Below the pieces are notes generated by a model. That model did no database searches, was not told where the DNA came from, and was given only the letters and a program-made list of their open reading frames with translations. A stretch of 49,744 nt of DNA, taken from Myxococcales bacterium. GTDB taxonomy: Bacteria; Myxococcota_A; Polyangia; Palsa-1104. Each line of letters starts with the position of its first letter. Position 1 is the stretch's first letter. The stretch lies in NCBI GenBank assembly GCA_003170275.1, contig PNAM01000108.1, positions 23,540 through 73,283 on the forward strand, in the 5' to 3' direction. Shown here piece after piece: positions 33,327 through 41,825 of the stretch. The position numbers and the translations under genes were made by a program.

Positions 33327-35612
33327 TTATGCCGGCTCGATGCGCGCGGGTACGTACTTGTGCCAGGGGGTGCCGGCGAGCCAGTCGCGGTCCTCCGAAG
33401 CGGTGAGCTCGTTGGGCGCGACGCCGTGGATCTGCGGGCGGCCGTCGGCGTCGGGATAGCTGAGCCCGAGGCCGTTGGGCAGGCTCGCGTGCCCGGGCTG
33501 CAGCGTGTCGGAGATCTCGACGATCGCCACCGCGCTGCCTCGCCGCGTGGTGACGCGCGCGCGCGCTCCGTCGGCGATGCCGAGCCGCGCGGCGTCGGCA
33601 GGCGCGAGTCGCAACGCGCCGGCGGTGTCCTTCTTGCGCCAGGCGGGATCGCGCAAGGCCGTGTTTGCGGTCGATGACCGCCGCTCACCGGCCGCGAGCA
33701 CGAACGGGTACTCCGGATCGCGCCGTCGCGGATCCTCGCCGGCCAACGCGCGCAGCTCCTCGAGCAGCTCGGGGATGGCCAGCCGCACCCGCTTGTCGGG
33801 CGTATCCAGCCGTCGCCACGTCTCCTCATATTCGTCGACGGTGAACGTGACGCCCGACGGCGTGCTCACCAGCGCGTCGAACAGTCGATCGCCGAGCTCG
33901 GGCCCGAAGCCCTCGAAGCCGGCGCGCTTCACCGACTCGGGATAGGTCATCGCGCAGATCTGCGCCGCGCCCCACAACGCCGCCGTCGCCGCCGCGCCTT
34001 CGGGCAGCACCTGCCCGAGCGTCTCGTATAAGACCACCGGCGCGAGCGCCATCAGGTGCGGCCGCTCGGCGGTCACGCGAAAGAACTCCGCCGCGAACTG
34101 CGCGCGTCCCTCGGTGGCGACGCGCCCGGCGGCGACCTTCAGCTCGGCCAGATCGTCGTCGGAGATCGCGCCCAACGCGCGCACCAGCCGCCGGTGGATC
34201 TCCGGCTCGGCCAGCGTGCCGGGCAGCGCCTCGAGGATCGGCGCGCGCAGCTGGAAGTAGTTGCGCGGGAACTCCAGGTTGAAGAACGTCGCTTCCCACT
34301 TCTCGAACTGCGAGGCCGCCGGCAGCACGTAGTGCGCGAGCTGCGCGGTCTCGGTCATCGCCACGTCGATCACCACCAGCGTCTCGAGCGCGCGCAGCGC
34401 CTCGCGCATGCGCTGGCTGTCGGCGAGCGAGTGCGCCGGGTTGGAGCTCTCGACGATCATCGCGCGGAAGCGCTTGGGGTGGTCGGTGAGGATCTCGTCG
34501 GGGATCACGTTCGCCGGCACCAGCCCGGTGATGATCCGATGACCGCCCACCGGCGTCTTGCGTCCGATGCCGCCCCCGCCGCCCAGCCCCGCCATCCGGG
34601 AATGAACGTTCATTGCGCCGCGCTTGGCGAAGTTGCCGGTGAGCAGGTAGAGCAGCTTCTCCAGATACGAGTTGAGCGTGGAGTGGGGCGCCTGCTGCAC
34701 GCCCAGATCCTCGTAGGTCGCCACGCTCGACGCGCGCGCGATCCGCCGCGCCACTTCGCGCACCTGCGCCTCGGGAAGGCCCGCGCGCGCCGCGTAGTCG
34801 GCGACGGGGATCTTGGCCAGCACCTCTTCGATGATCGCGAAGCCGTTGGTCCGATCGCGCACGAAGTCGTGATCGATCAGATCTTCCTGCACCAGCACCG
34901 CCAACAGCGCGCTCAGGCAGAACGCGTCCGATCCCGGCCGCACCTGCAGGTGGAAGTCCGCCAGCGCGGCGGTCTCGGTACGCCGCGGATCGATCACGAT
35001 CAGCGCGCGCTTGGGATCGCCCGACAGCTCCTTGAGCGTCACGCGGGCGCGCGGGAAGCCGTGCGACTGCCACGGGTTCTTGCCCACGAACAGCGCCACC
35101 TCGGCGTGTTCGTAGTCGCCCGAGGTGTGGCAGCGCGGCCGGCCGTAGAGCTGCCCGTCGACCCAGAACTCGCCGGTCTTTTCCTGTGCGAGCGCGTTCG
35201 ACGAGTAGGTCGAGCCGAGCGCCGCGCGGGTCGCGCGCCCGTACGCGCCGCCGAGGTGGTTGCCCTGCGCGCCGCCGCCGTAATAGAAGATGCTCTCGCC
35301 GCCGTGCCGATCGCGCACCCCGGCGAGCCGCGCCGCGACCTCGCGGATGGCGGTTTCCCAGTCGATGGCCTCGAAGGTGCCGTCGGGACGGCGGCGCAGC
35401 GGAGAGGTCAGCCGATCGCGCGCGTTCTGGTAGGAGTCGAGCCGCAGCGCCTTCTCGCAGGTGTAGCCCTGCGACGCCGGGTGCGCGCGATCGCCGCGAA
35501 ACCGCGCCAGGCGGCGCCCGTCGAGCTGCACCTCGATGCCACAGTTCTGGCTGCACAAGATGCACGCCGTCTTCTGCCACGCCCCGTCTTGCGTTCGCAT
35601 GTAGATCTTCAT
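33327..35612 (-). CDS. Molybdopterin-dependent oxidoreductase (formate dehydrogenase-like alpha subunit)
   Basis: This 761-residue protein belongs to the DMSO-reductase/formate-dehydrogenase superfamily. An N-terminal [4Fe-4S] site is visible as CILCSQNC (C17, C20, C24) plus C52 in YTCEKA. Molybdopterin-binding blocks follow (DWETAIREVAARL, ESIFYYGGGAQGNH, VALFVGKNPWQSHGFPRAR, LIVIDPRRTETAALADFHLQVRPGSDA), and a C-terminal dinucleotide-binding domain carries LRLAPADAARLGIADGARARV. There is no Tat signal, so it is cytoplasmic. No iron-sulfur or membrane partner subunit is adjacent, so electron transfer partners are unknown. ATG 35612 has AAGG upstream; ATG 35600 is an alternative if the adjacent TATAAT is the -10. 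A divergent TetR gene 19 bp away is its probable regulator. Confidence 0.92.
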   Translation of the reverse strand: MKIYMRTQDGAWQKTACILCSQNCGIEVQLDGRRLARFRGDRAHPASQGYTCEKALRLDSYQNARDRLTSPLRRRPDGTFEAIDWETAIREVAARLAGVRDRHGGESIFYYGGGAQGNHLGGAYGRATRAALGSTYSSNALAQEKTGEFWVDGQLYGRPRCHTSGDYEHAEVALFVGKNPWQSHGFPRARVTLKELSGDPKRALIVIDPRRTETAALADFHLQVRPGSDAFCLSALLAVLVQEDLIDHDFVRDRTNGFAIIEEVLAKIPVADYAARAGLPEAQVREVARRIARASSVATYEDLGVQQAPHSTLNSYLEKLLYLLTGNFAKRGAMNVHSRMAGLGGGGGIGRKTPVGGHRIITGLVPANVIPDEILTDHPKRFRAMIVESSNPAHSLADSQRMREALRALETLVVIDVAMTETAQLAHYVLPAASQFEKWEATFFNLEFPRNYFQLRAPILEALPGTLAEPEIHRRLVRALGAISDDDLAELKVAAGRVATEGRAQFAAEFFRVTAERPHLMALAPVVLYETLGQVLPEGAAATAALWGAAQICAMTYPESVKRAGFEGFGPELGDRLFDALVSTPSGVTFTVDEYEETWRRLDTPDKRVRLAIPELLEELRALAGEDPRRRDPEYPFVLAAGERRSSTANTALRDPAWRKKDTAGALRLAPADAARLGIADGARARVTTRRGSAVAIVEISDTLQPGHASLPNGLGLSYPDADGRPQIHGVAPNELTASEDRDWLAGTPWHKYVPARIEPA

Positions 35613-35631
35613 ATTATAACCTTCATCTGAA

Positions 35632-36204
35632 ATGACAAGTGAACGTGAAGAGACCAAGGCCGCCACGCACGAACGAATCGTCGCCTCCGCCTCGAAGCTG
35701 ATGCGCTGGAAGGGGTTGGCCGCGGCCAGCATCCCGCGCGTGATGCGCGGCGCCGGCCTGACCGTCGGCGGCTTCTACGCCCACTTCCGCTCCAAGCGCG
35801 CCATGGACGCCGACGTGCTGCGCCGCACGCTCGCCAAGGTGCACGAGAGCTGGTTCGCCGGCCTCGAGGATAGCCGCGGCCTCGACTGGATGGCGCGCGT
35901 GGTCAAGCGCTACCTGACGGCTGCGCACCGCGACGCGCCCGAGATCGGCTGCCCGCTGCCGGCGACGCTCTCGGAGCTCACCCGCGCGGACAAGCGCACG
36001 CGCGAGGCGATGGCCGAGATCTTCGAGCACTCGGTGGGCGCGATCGCGACGCACGCGCCGCCCGCGCCCGGCGTCTCCAAACGCGAGCGTGCGATCGCCA
36101 CGCTCGCCCTGTGCGTCGGCGGCCTGGCCATCGCGCGCGCCCTGCGCGGCCAGCCGATCAGCGACGAGGTCTTGCAGGCCTGCCGGAAGTGGGCGCTGGT
36201 CTGA
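35632..36204 (+). CDS. TetR family transcriptional regulator
   Basis: This 190-residue regulator has an N-terminal helix-turn-helix (ATHERIVASASKLMRWKGLAAASIPRVMRGAGLTVGGFYAHF, with the typical GGFYAHFRSK recognition region) and an all-helical C-terminal domain with GCPLPATLSEL, typical of the TetR_C groups that respond to small aromatic or acyl ligands. It starts 19 bp from the divergent molybdopterin oxidoreductase, so its operator must overlap both promoters. The intergenic AT-rich stretch contains TTCAT repeats (35608 and 35622). Its TGA abuts the stop of the convergent cytochrome-like gene (TGATTA). Confidence 0.93.
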   Translation: MTSEREETKAATHERIVASASKLMRWKGLAAASIPRVMRGAGLTVGGFYAHFRSKRAMDADVLRRTLAKVHESWFAGLEDSRGLDWMARVVKRYLTAAHRDAPEIGCPLPATLSELTRADKRTREAMAEIFEHSVGAIATHAPPAPGVSKRERAIATLALCVGGLAIARALRGQPISDEVLQACRKWALV

Positions 36205-37650
36205 TTACTGCTGCAGCTCCGCGATCATCAGGTCGCGCTCGGCCTGCGTGATGGTGTGGAACAACAGCGGCGGCATGCGCTTGAAGGTCTGCTCGTTCGG
36301 GTCGAGGCGGGTGATCGCGACGTCCTTCTCCGCGCGGGTCATCTGGTCGAGCTGGTCGACCAGGAACTTGTCGCGCGAGATGGTCGGATCGAGGTTCGCG
36401 TTGTGGCACTGCTGGCACATCTGCGTGAGCAGCCCGCGCCCGTCGAGCCCGGCCTTGGGCGCGAACGAAAGATCGCGCAGCGCCTCGTCGAGGAACACGT
36501 CGCGGATGTCGGGTAGATCCGCCTTCCCGCCCATCCACTGTTGATAGATCTGCGTCATGTTGGTCAGCTTTGCGGTATCGGTCACCTTGACGTCGTGATA
36601 GGGCGGCGCGATGAACTGCCCGGCCACCGCGTGGTCGTAGATCGCCTGCCAGGTCACGCTCGAGCCCACCGCCGCCAGCTGCGACTCGATGATCGCCGAG
36701 TCGAACGCGTTGGGCTGCGTCGCGAAGCCCGCCTGCCCGACCAGCTGCGCGAACTGCGCCGGATCGGACTTGTCCATCAGCGCCGCCGGGATCGGCACGT
36801 AGTCCTCGGCCGTACCGTGCGCGGCGTGGAAGTCCTTGAGCAGGGATTTTCCGCCGCTGGTCGCGTTGGAGAACCAGTGGGTGAACGGCGCGACGTTCTC
36901 CTGCATGCGCAGCATCGTCGGGCCGGAGTCCTTGGGCGCGTGGCACTGGCGGCAGTCGGCGACGGTGTCGTTGAGGCTGGTGGTCGATTCGTAGATGCGC
37001 ACGTTGGACCAGCCGGTGATCAGGTTGGGCGTGAGCAGGTCGTTCCACGCGCAGCCGCCCGGCGCGCTCTTGCACGCCTTGTCGAACAGCACCAGGTACA
37101 GGTTCACCGCGTCGGCGACCGGGTCGTGCGCGGCGACCTCGACGAACTGCTCGCCGGGATCGTAGGCCAGGAACACGTAGCCCGAAGGCTTGGACCCGTC
37201 GGTAGGCGGCGGGGTGAACACGAACGCGGTCGGCGTCAGGGCCGAGACGTTGCGCGCGGTCAGCGCCGACGAATGGCCGAGCACCGCGAAGGCGGGATTT
37301 CCGCCGGTGCCGTTGCCGCCGTTCGGATCCTTGAAGTCCAGGCCGAGCAGCTGCAGCAGATCGGCGAGCCCGGTCGGCTGCGGCATCGATCCGCCCGGCA
37401 CCAGGTCCTGGCAGAACGCCTTGGTGATCTGATCCGCGTCGTTGGGGAACATCGGATGACTGCCGTCATTGGCGCACAGCTCGGCGTGCGCGTCGGCGGG
37501 CGCCTTGAGCGCGAAGAACACGTCGTCGGGAATGCTCGGCAGATCGATGGTGACCGGCACGTTCGGGTTCGACGGGCTGGCGTGCGGCGGGATCAGCTGA
37601 TTGAGGCAGCCCGTGGCTGCGAGCGCGGTCAGTAGAAATACGGTCCTCAT
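36205..37650 (-). CDS. Diheme cytochrome c-like lipoprotein
   Basis: This 481-residue lipoprotein has signal MRTVFLLTALAATGC (lipidated Cys15). Start ATG 37650 has a GGAGAT Shine-Dalgarno. Two CXXCH heme-binding motifs are visible: CRQCH near residue 230 and CQQCH near residue 410. The rest does not match a multiheme family I recognise; segments such as FTHWFSN, PYHDVKVTDT and LLFHTITQAERDLMIAELQQ (the C-terminus) recall cytochrome c domains that use distant Met or His as sixth ligand. It is probably a periplasmic or surface electron carrier. It follows the metallophosphoesterase gene by 125 bp, with a hairpin between them. Confidence 0.82.
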   Translation of the reverse strand: MRTVFLLTALAATGCLNQLIPPHASPSNPNVPVTIDLPSIPDDVFFALKAPADAHAELCANDGSHPMFPNDADQITKAFCQDLVPGGSMPQPTGLADLLQLLGLDFKDPNGGNGTGGNPAFAVLGHSSALTARNVSALTPTAFVFTPPPTDGSKPSGYVFLAYDPGEQFVEVAAHDPVADAVNLYLVLFDKACKSAPGGCAWNDLLTPNLITGWSNVRIYESTTSLNDTVADCRQCHAPKDSGPTMLRMQENVAPFTHWFSNATSGGKSLLKDFHAAHGTAEDYVPIPAALMDKSDPAQFAQLVGQAGFATQPNAFDSAIIESQLAAVGSSVTWQAIYDHAVAGQFIAPPYHDVKVTDTAKLTNMTQIYQQWMGGKADLPDIRDVFLDEALRDLSFAPKAGLDGRGLLTQMCQQCHNANLDPTISRDKFLVDQLDQMTRAEKDVAITRLDPNEQTFKRMPPLLFHTITQAERDLMIAELQQ

Positions 37651-37753
37651 CGCGATCTCCCGCGGCTCCCGCGGGTACGCAGTGCAACCAGCGCACCAAG
37701 CGCTAGGCGTGGCTGAACGCGTGCTTACGGCGGCGTGGGCTGGGGGAAACGGC

Positions 37754-37772
37754 CTCGACGTGGTGCGTCGAG
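37754..37772 (-). terminator. Hairpin after the metallophosphoesterase gene
   Basis: CTCGACG and CGTCGAG form a 7-bp stem with a 5-base loop, starting 3 nt past the stop codon at 37776 on the minus strand. Only a short T run (CGTTTCC) follows, so intrinsic termination would be weak. Confidence 0.4.
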
Positions 37773-37775
37773 CCC

Positions 37776-39389
37776 TCAGGGTCGAAGTGGGATGTTTACG
37801 CACGCCTCGAGCGGCGTCGCATCCGGGCGCTTGGCGCAGACGCGGTAGAAGGCCGCCATCACCTCGACCGTCACGTAGTTGTGCTCGTTGAAGAACGCGG
37901 TCACGCGCGGCGGACAGGCGCTCGAGCCCGGCACGCCGCAACGAGGCGGTCGGATCTCCGCGCCGCCGCCGCCGGTGACGATGTAGTCGAGCGTGCCCGC
38001 GCGGCCGCGCTCGTAGTCGTGATCGTGCCCGCCGAAGAACATGGTGATGTGGTAGCGGTCCATCAGCGGCAGGTAGTCGTGGATGCACACCTGGTTGTCG
38101 CCGTGCGATCCGGCCGAGTAGGGCGGCTCGTGCGAATACACGAAGATCGCGTGCGCCTTCTTGCGGCGCGCTTCCTTGAGATCGTTCTCGAACCACGCGA
38201 GCTGCCGCGGCGACTCGTACTGGCCGGAATCGAGCGCCACGAAGTGCACGCCGGCTTCGTCGAAGCTGTAGTAGCTGCCGTCTTCCTCGCCGGGGCGCAG
38301 CGGCGCGCGGAACAAGGAGACGAAGGTGCCGATGCCGCGTCCCGGGCGTACGTAGTCGTGGTTGCCGGCCACCGGGAAGATGGTCAGCTGGCGCAAGAGG
38401 CCGGCGGCGATCTCGAAGAAGCGCTCCCACTGGCCCTCGTCCGCGCCGCCGTCGACCATGTCGCCGGTGAACAGCGCGAAGTCGGGATCCTCGGCGGCGA
38501 TCGAGCGATTCATGCGCGCGTGCACCTCGTGACCGGAGCGCACGTCGCCGTAGACGACGAAGCGCAGCGGGCGGCCGGCGGCGGGCGGCGTGTGGAAGGT
38601 CGCGTCGCCGGCGTCGATGCGCTCCGCCGCGGGGATCACGTCGTGCTCGCCGCGCGCGGGCGGCGGTCCGGCGTGGGCGGTGACCCGATAGTGGTAGGCG
38701 GTGCCGGCGGACAGCGCAGTGAGCCGGAGCGCGTGGTGCACCTGCGACGGGGCATCGGTGGTGGTCGCGCCGTAGCCGGCGGTGGTGCCCCAGCTCACCT
38801 CGGCGGTGGTGGGCAGGTCGGTGTCGAAGACTACCGTCACCTCTTTTTCGTCGAGTCGCTGCAGGTACGGGCCGCGCGTGATGCGCGCGCCGTCGGCGGC
38901 GCCGAGCTGCGCCTCGACGAACGCCTGCAACCCGGCGGTGTGCGGATGGACCTCGACGGCGAGCAGGTTCGCGCCGGCGCGCAACAGCCTGGCCGGGACC
39001 ACGATGCTCTCGGGCTCGACGCCGTGTGCGTCGATCGACAGCCCGAGCGGCGCCGCGCCCGGTGCGAGATGGCGGCGCGCGATCTCGACGCCGTTCAGGT
39101 ACGCCGCGAAGCCGTGGCGATAACGGATCCGCAAGATGACCGTCGCCAGCTTGGCGCGTTCGGCGCCCACCTCGAAGCGCCAACGCGAAAAGCGCGGCCC
39201 CGCACACACGCCGGCGTCCACCGGACCGCTCGACCACGCTCGATCGTCGAAGTCGTTCTTGAGCCAGCCCTCGGCGGGCACGCTGCACAGCGAGCGCCCC
39301 GGATCGGACGTCGCGACGTAGCTCAGCTCTTTTGCGGAAGCGCTGGACGCGGTGACCAGGAGCAACAACATCGGCCACCGCGTAGACAT
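37776..39389 (-). CDS. Exported metallophosphoesterase (purple acid phosphatase-like)
   Basis: This 537-residue protein has signal peptide MSTRWPMLLLLVTASSASA. An N-terminal beta domain of about 150 residues with a jelly-roll look (FSRWRFEVG, GFAAYLNGVEIARRHL) is followed by a fibronectin-like domain (ITRGPYLQRLDEKEVTVVF…TTAEVSWGTTAGYG), as in purple acid phosphatases. The metallophosphatase domain has VYGDVRSGHEVH, LFTGDMVDGG, PVAGNHDYV, FVYSHEPPYS and FFGGHDHDYERG, covering the metal-binding motifs. It likely hydrolyses phosphate esters in the periplasm or outside. A GCGATA/TATCGC palindrome lies 5 bp upstream of ATG 39389. Confidence 0.9.
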   Translation of the reverse strand: MSTRWPMLLLLVTASSASAKELSYVATSDPGRSLCSVPAEGWLKNDFDDRAWSSGPVDAGVCAGPRFSRWRFEVGAERAKLATVILRIRYRHGFAAYLNGVEIARRHLAPGAAPLGLSIDAHGVEPESIVVPARLLRAGANLLAVEVHPHTAGLQAFVEAQLGAADGARITRGPYLQRLDEKEVTVVFDTDLPTTAEVSWGTTAGYGATTTDAPSQVHHALRLTALSAGTAYHYRVTAHAGPPPARGEHDVIPAAERIDAGDATFHTPPAAGRPLRFVVYGDVRSGHEVHARMNRSIAAEDPDFALFTGDMVDGGADEGQWERFFEIAAGLLRQLTIFPVAGNHDYVRPGRGIGTFVSLFRAPLRPGEEDGSYYSFDEAGVHFVALDSGQYESPRQLAWFENDLKEARRKKAHAIFVYSHEPPYSAGSHGDNQVCIHDYLPLMDRYHITMFFGGHDHDYERGRAGTLDYIVTGGGGAEIRPPRCGVPGSSACPPRVTAFFNEHNYVTVEVMAAFYRVCAKRPDATPLEACVNIPLRP

Positions 39390-39394
39390 TCGCA

Positions 39395-39407
39395 GCGATA
39401 GTATCGC
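39395..39407. promoter_or_regulatory. Palindrome upstream of the phosphoesterase start
   Basis: GCGATAGTATCGC has 6-bp arms around one central base and lies 5 bp upstream of ATG 39389. It could be an operator or a leader hairpin masking the ribosome-binding site, for which no clear Shine-Dalgarno is visible. Confidence 0.3.
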
Positions 39408-39460
39408 ACGAGTTCGTTCAGCCGGAAGCTCGCCGGCGAACGGGGACGATCGTCACCGGA

Positions 39461-39670
39461 TCATTCGACGAATTCGCCGGTCGCGTCGTCGACGATGTGG
39501 ACGTCTTCCAGGCCCATCGACCGGGGCTCGTCAGCCGATCGCTCGGCCTGCTCGAGCGACGCCAGATGCTCGTCCCAGGCGAGAAATCCGGCCAGCCGCA
39601 CGCTGTAGTCGTGTACGTCCTCGCCCTGCGATGACTGCTTCGCGGAGACCCTGCTGCTGTGGTCGCGCAT
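39461..39670 (-). CDS. Small acidic hypothetical protein
   Basis: This is a 69-residue protein with a charged N-terminus (MRDHSSRVSAKQSSQGEDVHDYS), a central amphipathic helix (LAGFLAWDEHLASLEQAERSA) and an acidic C-terminus (LEDVHIVDDATGEFVE). Its composition is that of a real soluble protein rather than an Arg/Ala-rich shadow, and no other frame here is convincing. A GAGG sits 10 nt upstream of the ATG. I recognise no family. Confidence 0.5.
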   Translation of the reverse strand: MRDHSSRVSAKQSSQGEDVHDYSVRLAGFLAWDEHLASLEQAERSADEPRSMGLEDVHIVDDATGEFVE

Positions 39671-39744
39671 GTTGCACCATCCTCGCTTCTTCGCTGTACC
39701 ACCATTTGGCGGAAGCGCTCGTCGGAAGCGGGATTATCTTTGGC

Positions 39745-40161
39745 TCAGGTGCCGGCGTCGGTGGCGTTGCAGCGATTGTTGACGCAGGCGCAGCCGGTGG
39801 CGTTGCACAAGCAGCGCGCGGTCTCGCCGCAGGTCCCGGGCGGATCGGCCGCGGTGCAGGTGAAGGTGCAGAAGTAGCTGTCGGTCGCAGAAGGGGTCGC
39901 GCCGTTGACCAGCGCGCTGCACAGCTTGGCCTTGGCGTTGGCGCCGCAGTCCGGGCCGTTGTTGGTACAGAACTGACCGACGCCCAGCGAGTTGCCGGTG
40001 TCGCCCGGCTGGCCGCAGCGCGAGAGCAGCGGCGGCACCGACAGATCCGGGCCGCGCACGGATAGATCGGGGGAAACGGCAGCATCGCCGGCGCTGTCGT
40101 CGGAGCCGCAGCCCGCGGTGCAGAGGAGAAACAGAACGCTACAGCGGAGGAGGGTGCTCAC
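39745..40161 (-). CDS. Cysteine-rich lipoprotein with PDL tract
   Basis: This 138-residue lipoprotein has a signal peptide ending in CTAGC (lipidated Cys18). A short acidic linker contains two PDLS units (DAAVSPDLSVRGPDLSVPPLL). The remainder is a compact domain with twelve cysteines (from RCGQ to NNRC), including CTFTC, CLCNATGCAC and NNRCNAT, suggestive of an EGF-like or knottin-like disulfide domain on the cell surface. It starts 15 bp after the amt stop on the same strand and may be co-transcribed with the ammonium transporter. Function unknown. Confidence 0.8.
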   Translation of the reverse strand: MSTLLRCSVLFLLCTAGCGSDDSAGDAAVSPDLSVRGPDLSVPPLLSRCGQPGDTGNSLGVGQFCTNNGPDCGANAKAKLCSALVNGATPSATDSYFCTFTCTAADPPGTCGETARCLCNATGCACVNNRCNATDAGT

Positions 40162-40176
40162 CCGGCAATGGTAGTC

Positions 40177-41712
40177 CTACACGCTCGAGGTCGCCACCTT
40201 CGACGCGCTGGGCGCCGCTTGCGTCTCTTCGCGCGGCGAGTAGCCGGCGCCAAACACGCTGCCCATCACCTCGGGATAGGCCGGGCCGCCGTGCTCGTGC
40301 TTGTCGAGGCCTTCGAGCTCGCCCTCTTTGGAGACGCGCAAGAGGTTCACCTTCTTGAGCGCGAACATCATCGCCAGCGAGACCGCGAAGGTCGCCGCCA
40401 GGATCGAGAAGCTGCCGATCGCCTGCGCCTTGAGCTGCGACCAGCCGCCGCCGTAGAACAGCCCCTGGACCAGCGCTGCGGCCGAGTTGTCGGCGCCGGT
40501 CGGAGTCGGCGCGCCGTACTGGCCGGTGGCGAACAGCCCGAGGCTGAGCGTGCCCCACACGCCGCAGAAGCCGTGCACCGGCACCGCGCCGATCGGATCG
40601 TCGATGCGCAGCCACTCGAGGAGGTCGACGCCCAGCACCACGAACACGCCCGCGCTACCGCCGATGAGCAGGGCGCCGAGCGGGCTCACCCAGTAGCACG
40701 GTGCGGTGATCGCGACCAGTCCGGCGAGAAAGCCGTTCACGGTGATGCCGCAGTCCCACACCCTGTTGCGCGGGTAGATGTAGAACATCGCGGTGAGGCC
40801 GCCGGCGCACGCGGCGAGTGTGGTGTTGGCGGCGACGCGCCCGCAGCCGGCGGCGTCCATCGCCGACAGCGTCGAGCCCGGGTTGAAGCCGTACCAGCCG
40901 AACCATAAGATGACGCCACCGACGGCAGCGATGGTCATGTCGTGACCGGGCGGCATGCCGCCGCCGTCGCGCTTGAACTTGCGGCCGAGCCGCGGCCCGA
41001 GCGCGATCGCGCCCGCCAGCGCGACGAAGCCGCCGATGGTGTGCACCACCGTCGAGCCGGCGAAGTCGTGGAACGCGGCCGGGGTGATCGTGTTGAGCCA
41101 GCCGTCCGGCCCCCACGCCCAGTGGCCGATGATCGGGTAGATGAACCCGCTGACGCCGAAGCTGTAGAGCAGATCGCCGACGAACGAGGTGCGGCCGACC
41201 ATCGCGCCCGAGGTGATGGTGCTGCAGGTGTCGGCGAAGGCGAACTGGAACAGCCAGTAGGCCAGGATCGGCACGCCGGTCGCGCCATAGGTCTCGGGCG
41301 TTCCGTGCAGGAAGAAGTACTGCAGGCCGATGAACTTGTTGCCGGCGCCGAACATGAACGCGAAGCCGAACGCCCAGAACAAGATGCCGCACAGGCAGGT
41401 GTCGACGATCCCCTCGAGCAGGATGTTGACCGTCTCTCGCGTGCGCGCGAAGCCTGCCTCCAGGCACATGAAGCCCGCCTGCATGAAGAACACCAGGAAC
41501 GCCGCGATCAGCGTCCACATGGTGTTGATGGGGTTGATGTACTCCGGGACCTTGGCCGCCTCCTCCGCGATCGCCGAGGAGAAGAAGTACCAATCGACGC
41601 CCTTGATGACGCCGATGAGGATCCCCACGCCGAGCAGCTTGCCGCCCAGAATCGTAAGGAAGATCCGTCTGGTGTCCTTGTCTGCAAGCCGCTTGCGAAG
41701 CCACTGCGCCAT
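40177..41712 (-). CDS. amt: Ammonium transporter
   Basis: This 511-residue inner-membrane protein of the Amt/MEP/Rh family conducts ammonium. It starts at ATG 41712 with AGGAGG 7 nt upstream. About eleven transmembrane helices are visible. Family blocks include MQAGFMCLEAGFARTRETVNILLEGIVDT, DFAGSTVVHTIGG (first pore His), LWFGWYGFNPGST and IGAVPVHGFCGVWG (second pore His). The N-terminal extension of about 60 residues includes an additional hydrophobic stretch (IFLTILGGKLLGVGILIGVI). No glnK/glnB gene follows; instead a Cys-rich lipoprotein gene does. The divergent promoter region contains a TAACTTC direct repeat. Confidence 0.95.
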   Translation of the reverse strand: MAQWLRKRLADKDTRRIFLTILGGKLLGVGILIGVIKGVDWYFFSSAIAEEAAKVPEYINPINTMWTLIAAFLVFFMQAGFMCLEAGFARTRETVNILLEGIVDTCLCGILFWAFGFAFMFGAGNKFIGLQYFFLHGTPETYGATGVPILAYWLFQFAFADTCSTITSGAMVGRTSFVGDLLYSFGVSGFIYPIIGHWAWGPDGWLNTITPAAFHDFAGSTVVHTIGGFVALAGAIALGPRLGRKFKRDGGGMPPGHDMTIAAVGGVILWFGWYGFNPGSTLSAMDAAGCGRVAANTTLAACAGGLTAMFYIYPRNRVWDCGITVNGFLAGLVAITAPCYWVSPLGALLIGGSAGVFVVLGVDLLEWLRIDDPIGAVPVHGFCGVWGTLSLGLFATGQYGAPTPTGADNSAAALVQGLFYGGGWSQLKAQAIGSFSILAATFAVSLAMMFALKKVNLLRVSKEGELEGLDKHEHGGPAYPEVMGSVFGAGYSPREETQAAPSASKVATSSV

Positions 41713-41793
41713 TGGTCGCCTCCTTCCTCGAACGGGACCGAGGAGATGCGAGAAGGCTAGCGCTGCCGCATTGCGTCATCATTTCTCGAGTAT

Positions 41794-41810
41794 TAACTTC
41801 ATGTAACTTC
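41794..41810. promoter_or_regulatory. TAACTTC direct repeat in the amt/kinase divergent region
   Basis: TAACTTC occurs at 41794-41800 and 41804-41810, exactly 10 bp apart (one helical turn), in the AT-rich part of the 113-bp region between amt and the large kinase gene. Such spacing is typical of tandem response-regulator sites. Confidence 0.4.
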
Positions 41811-41825
41811 TTGAGGTGCAGCGCC

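Noticed and set aside
33327..35612. Possible selenocysteine in the molybdopterin oxidoreductase, given selD in the window
   Set aside because: The reading frame is continuous with no internal TGA, so there is no sign of Sec.
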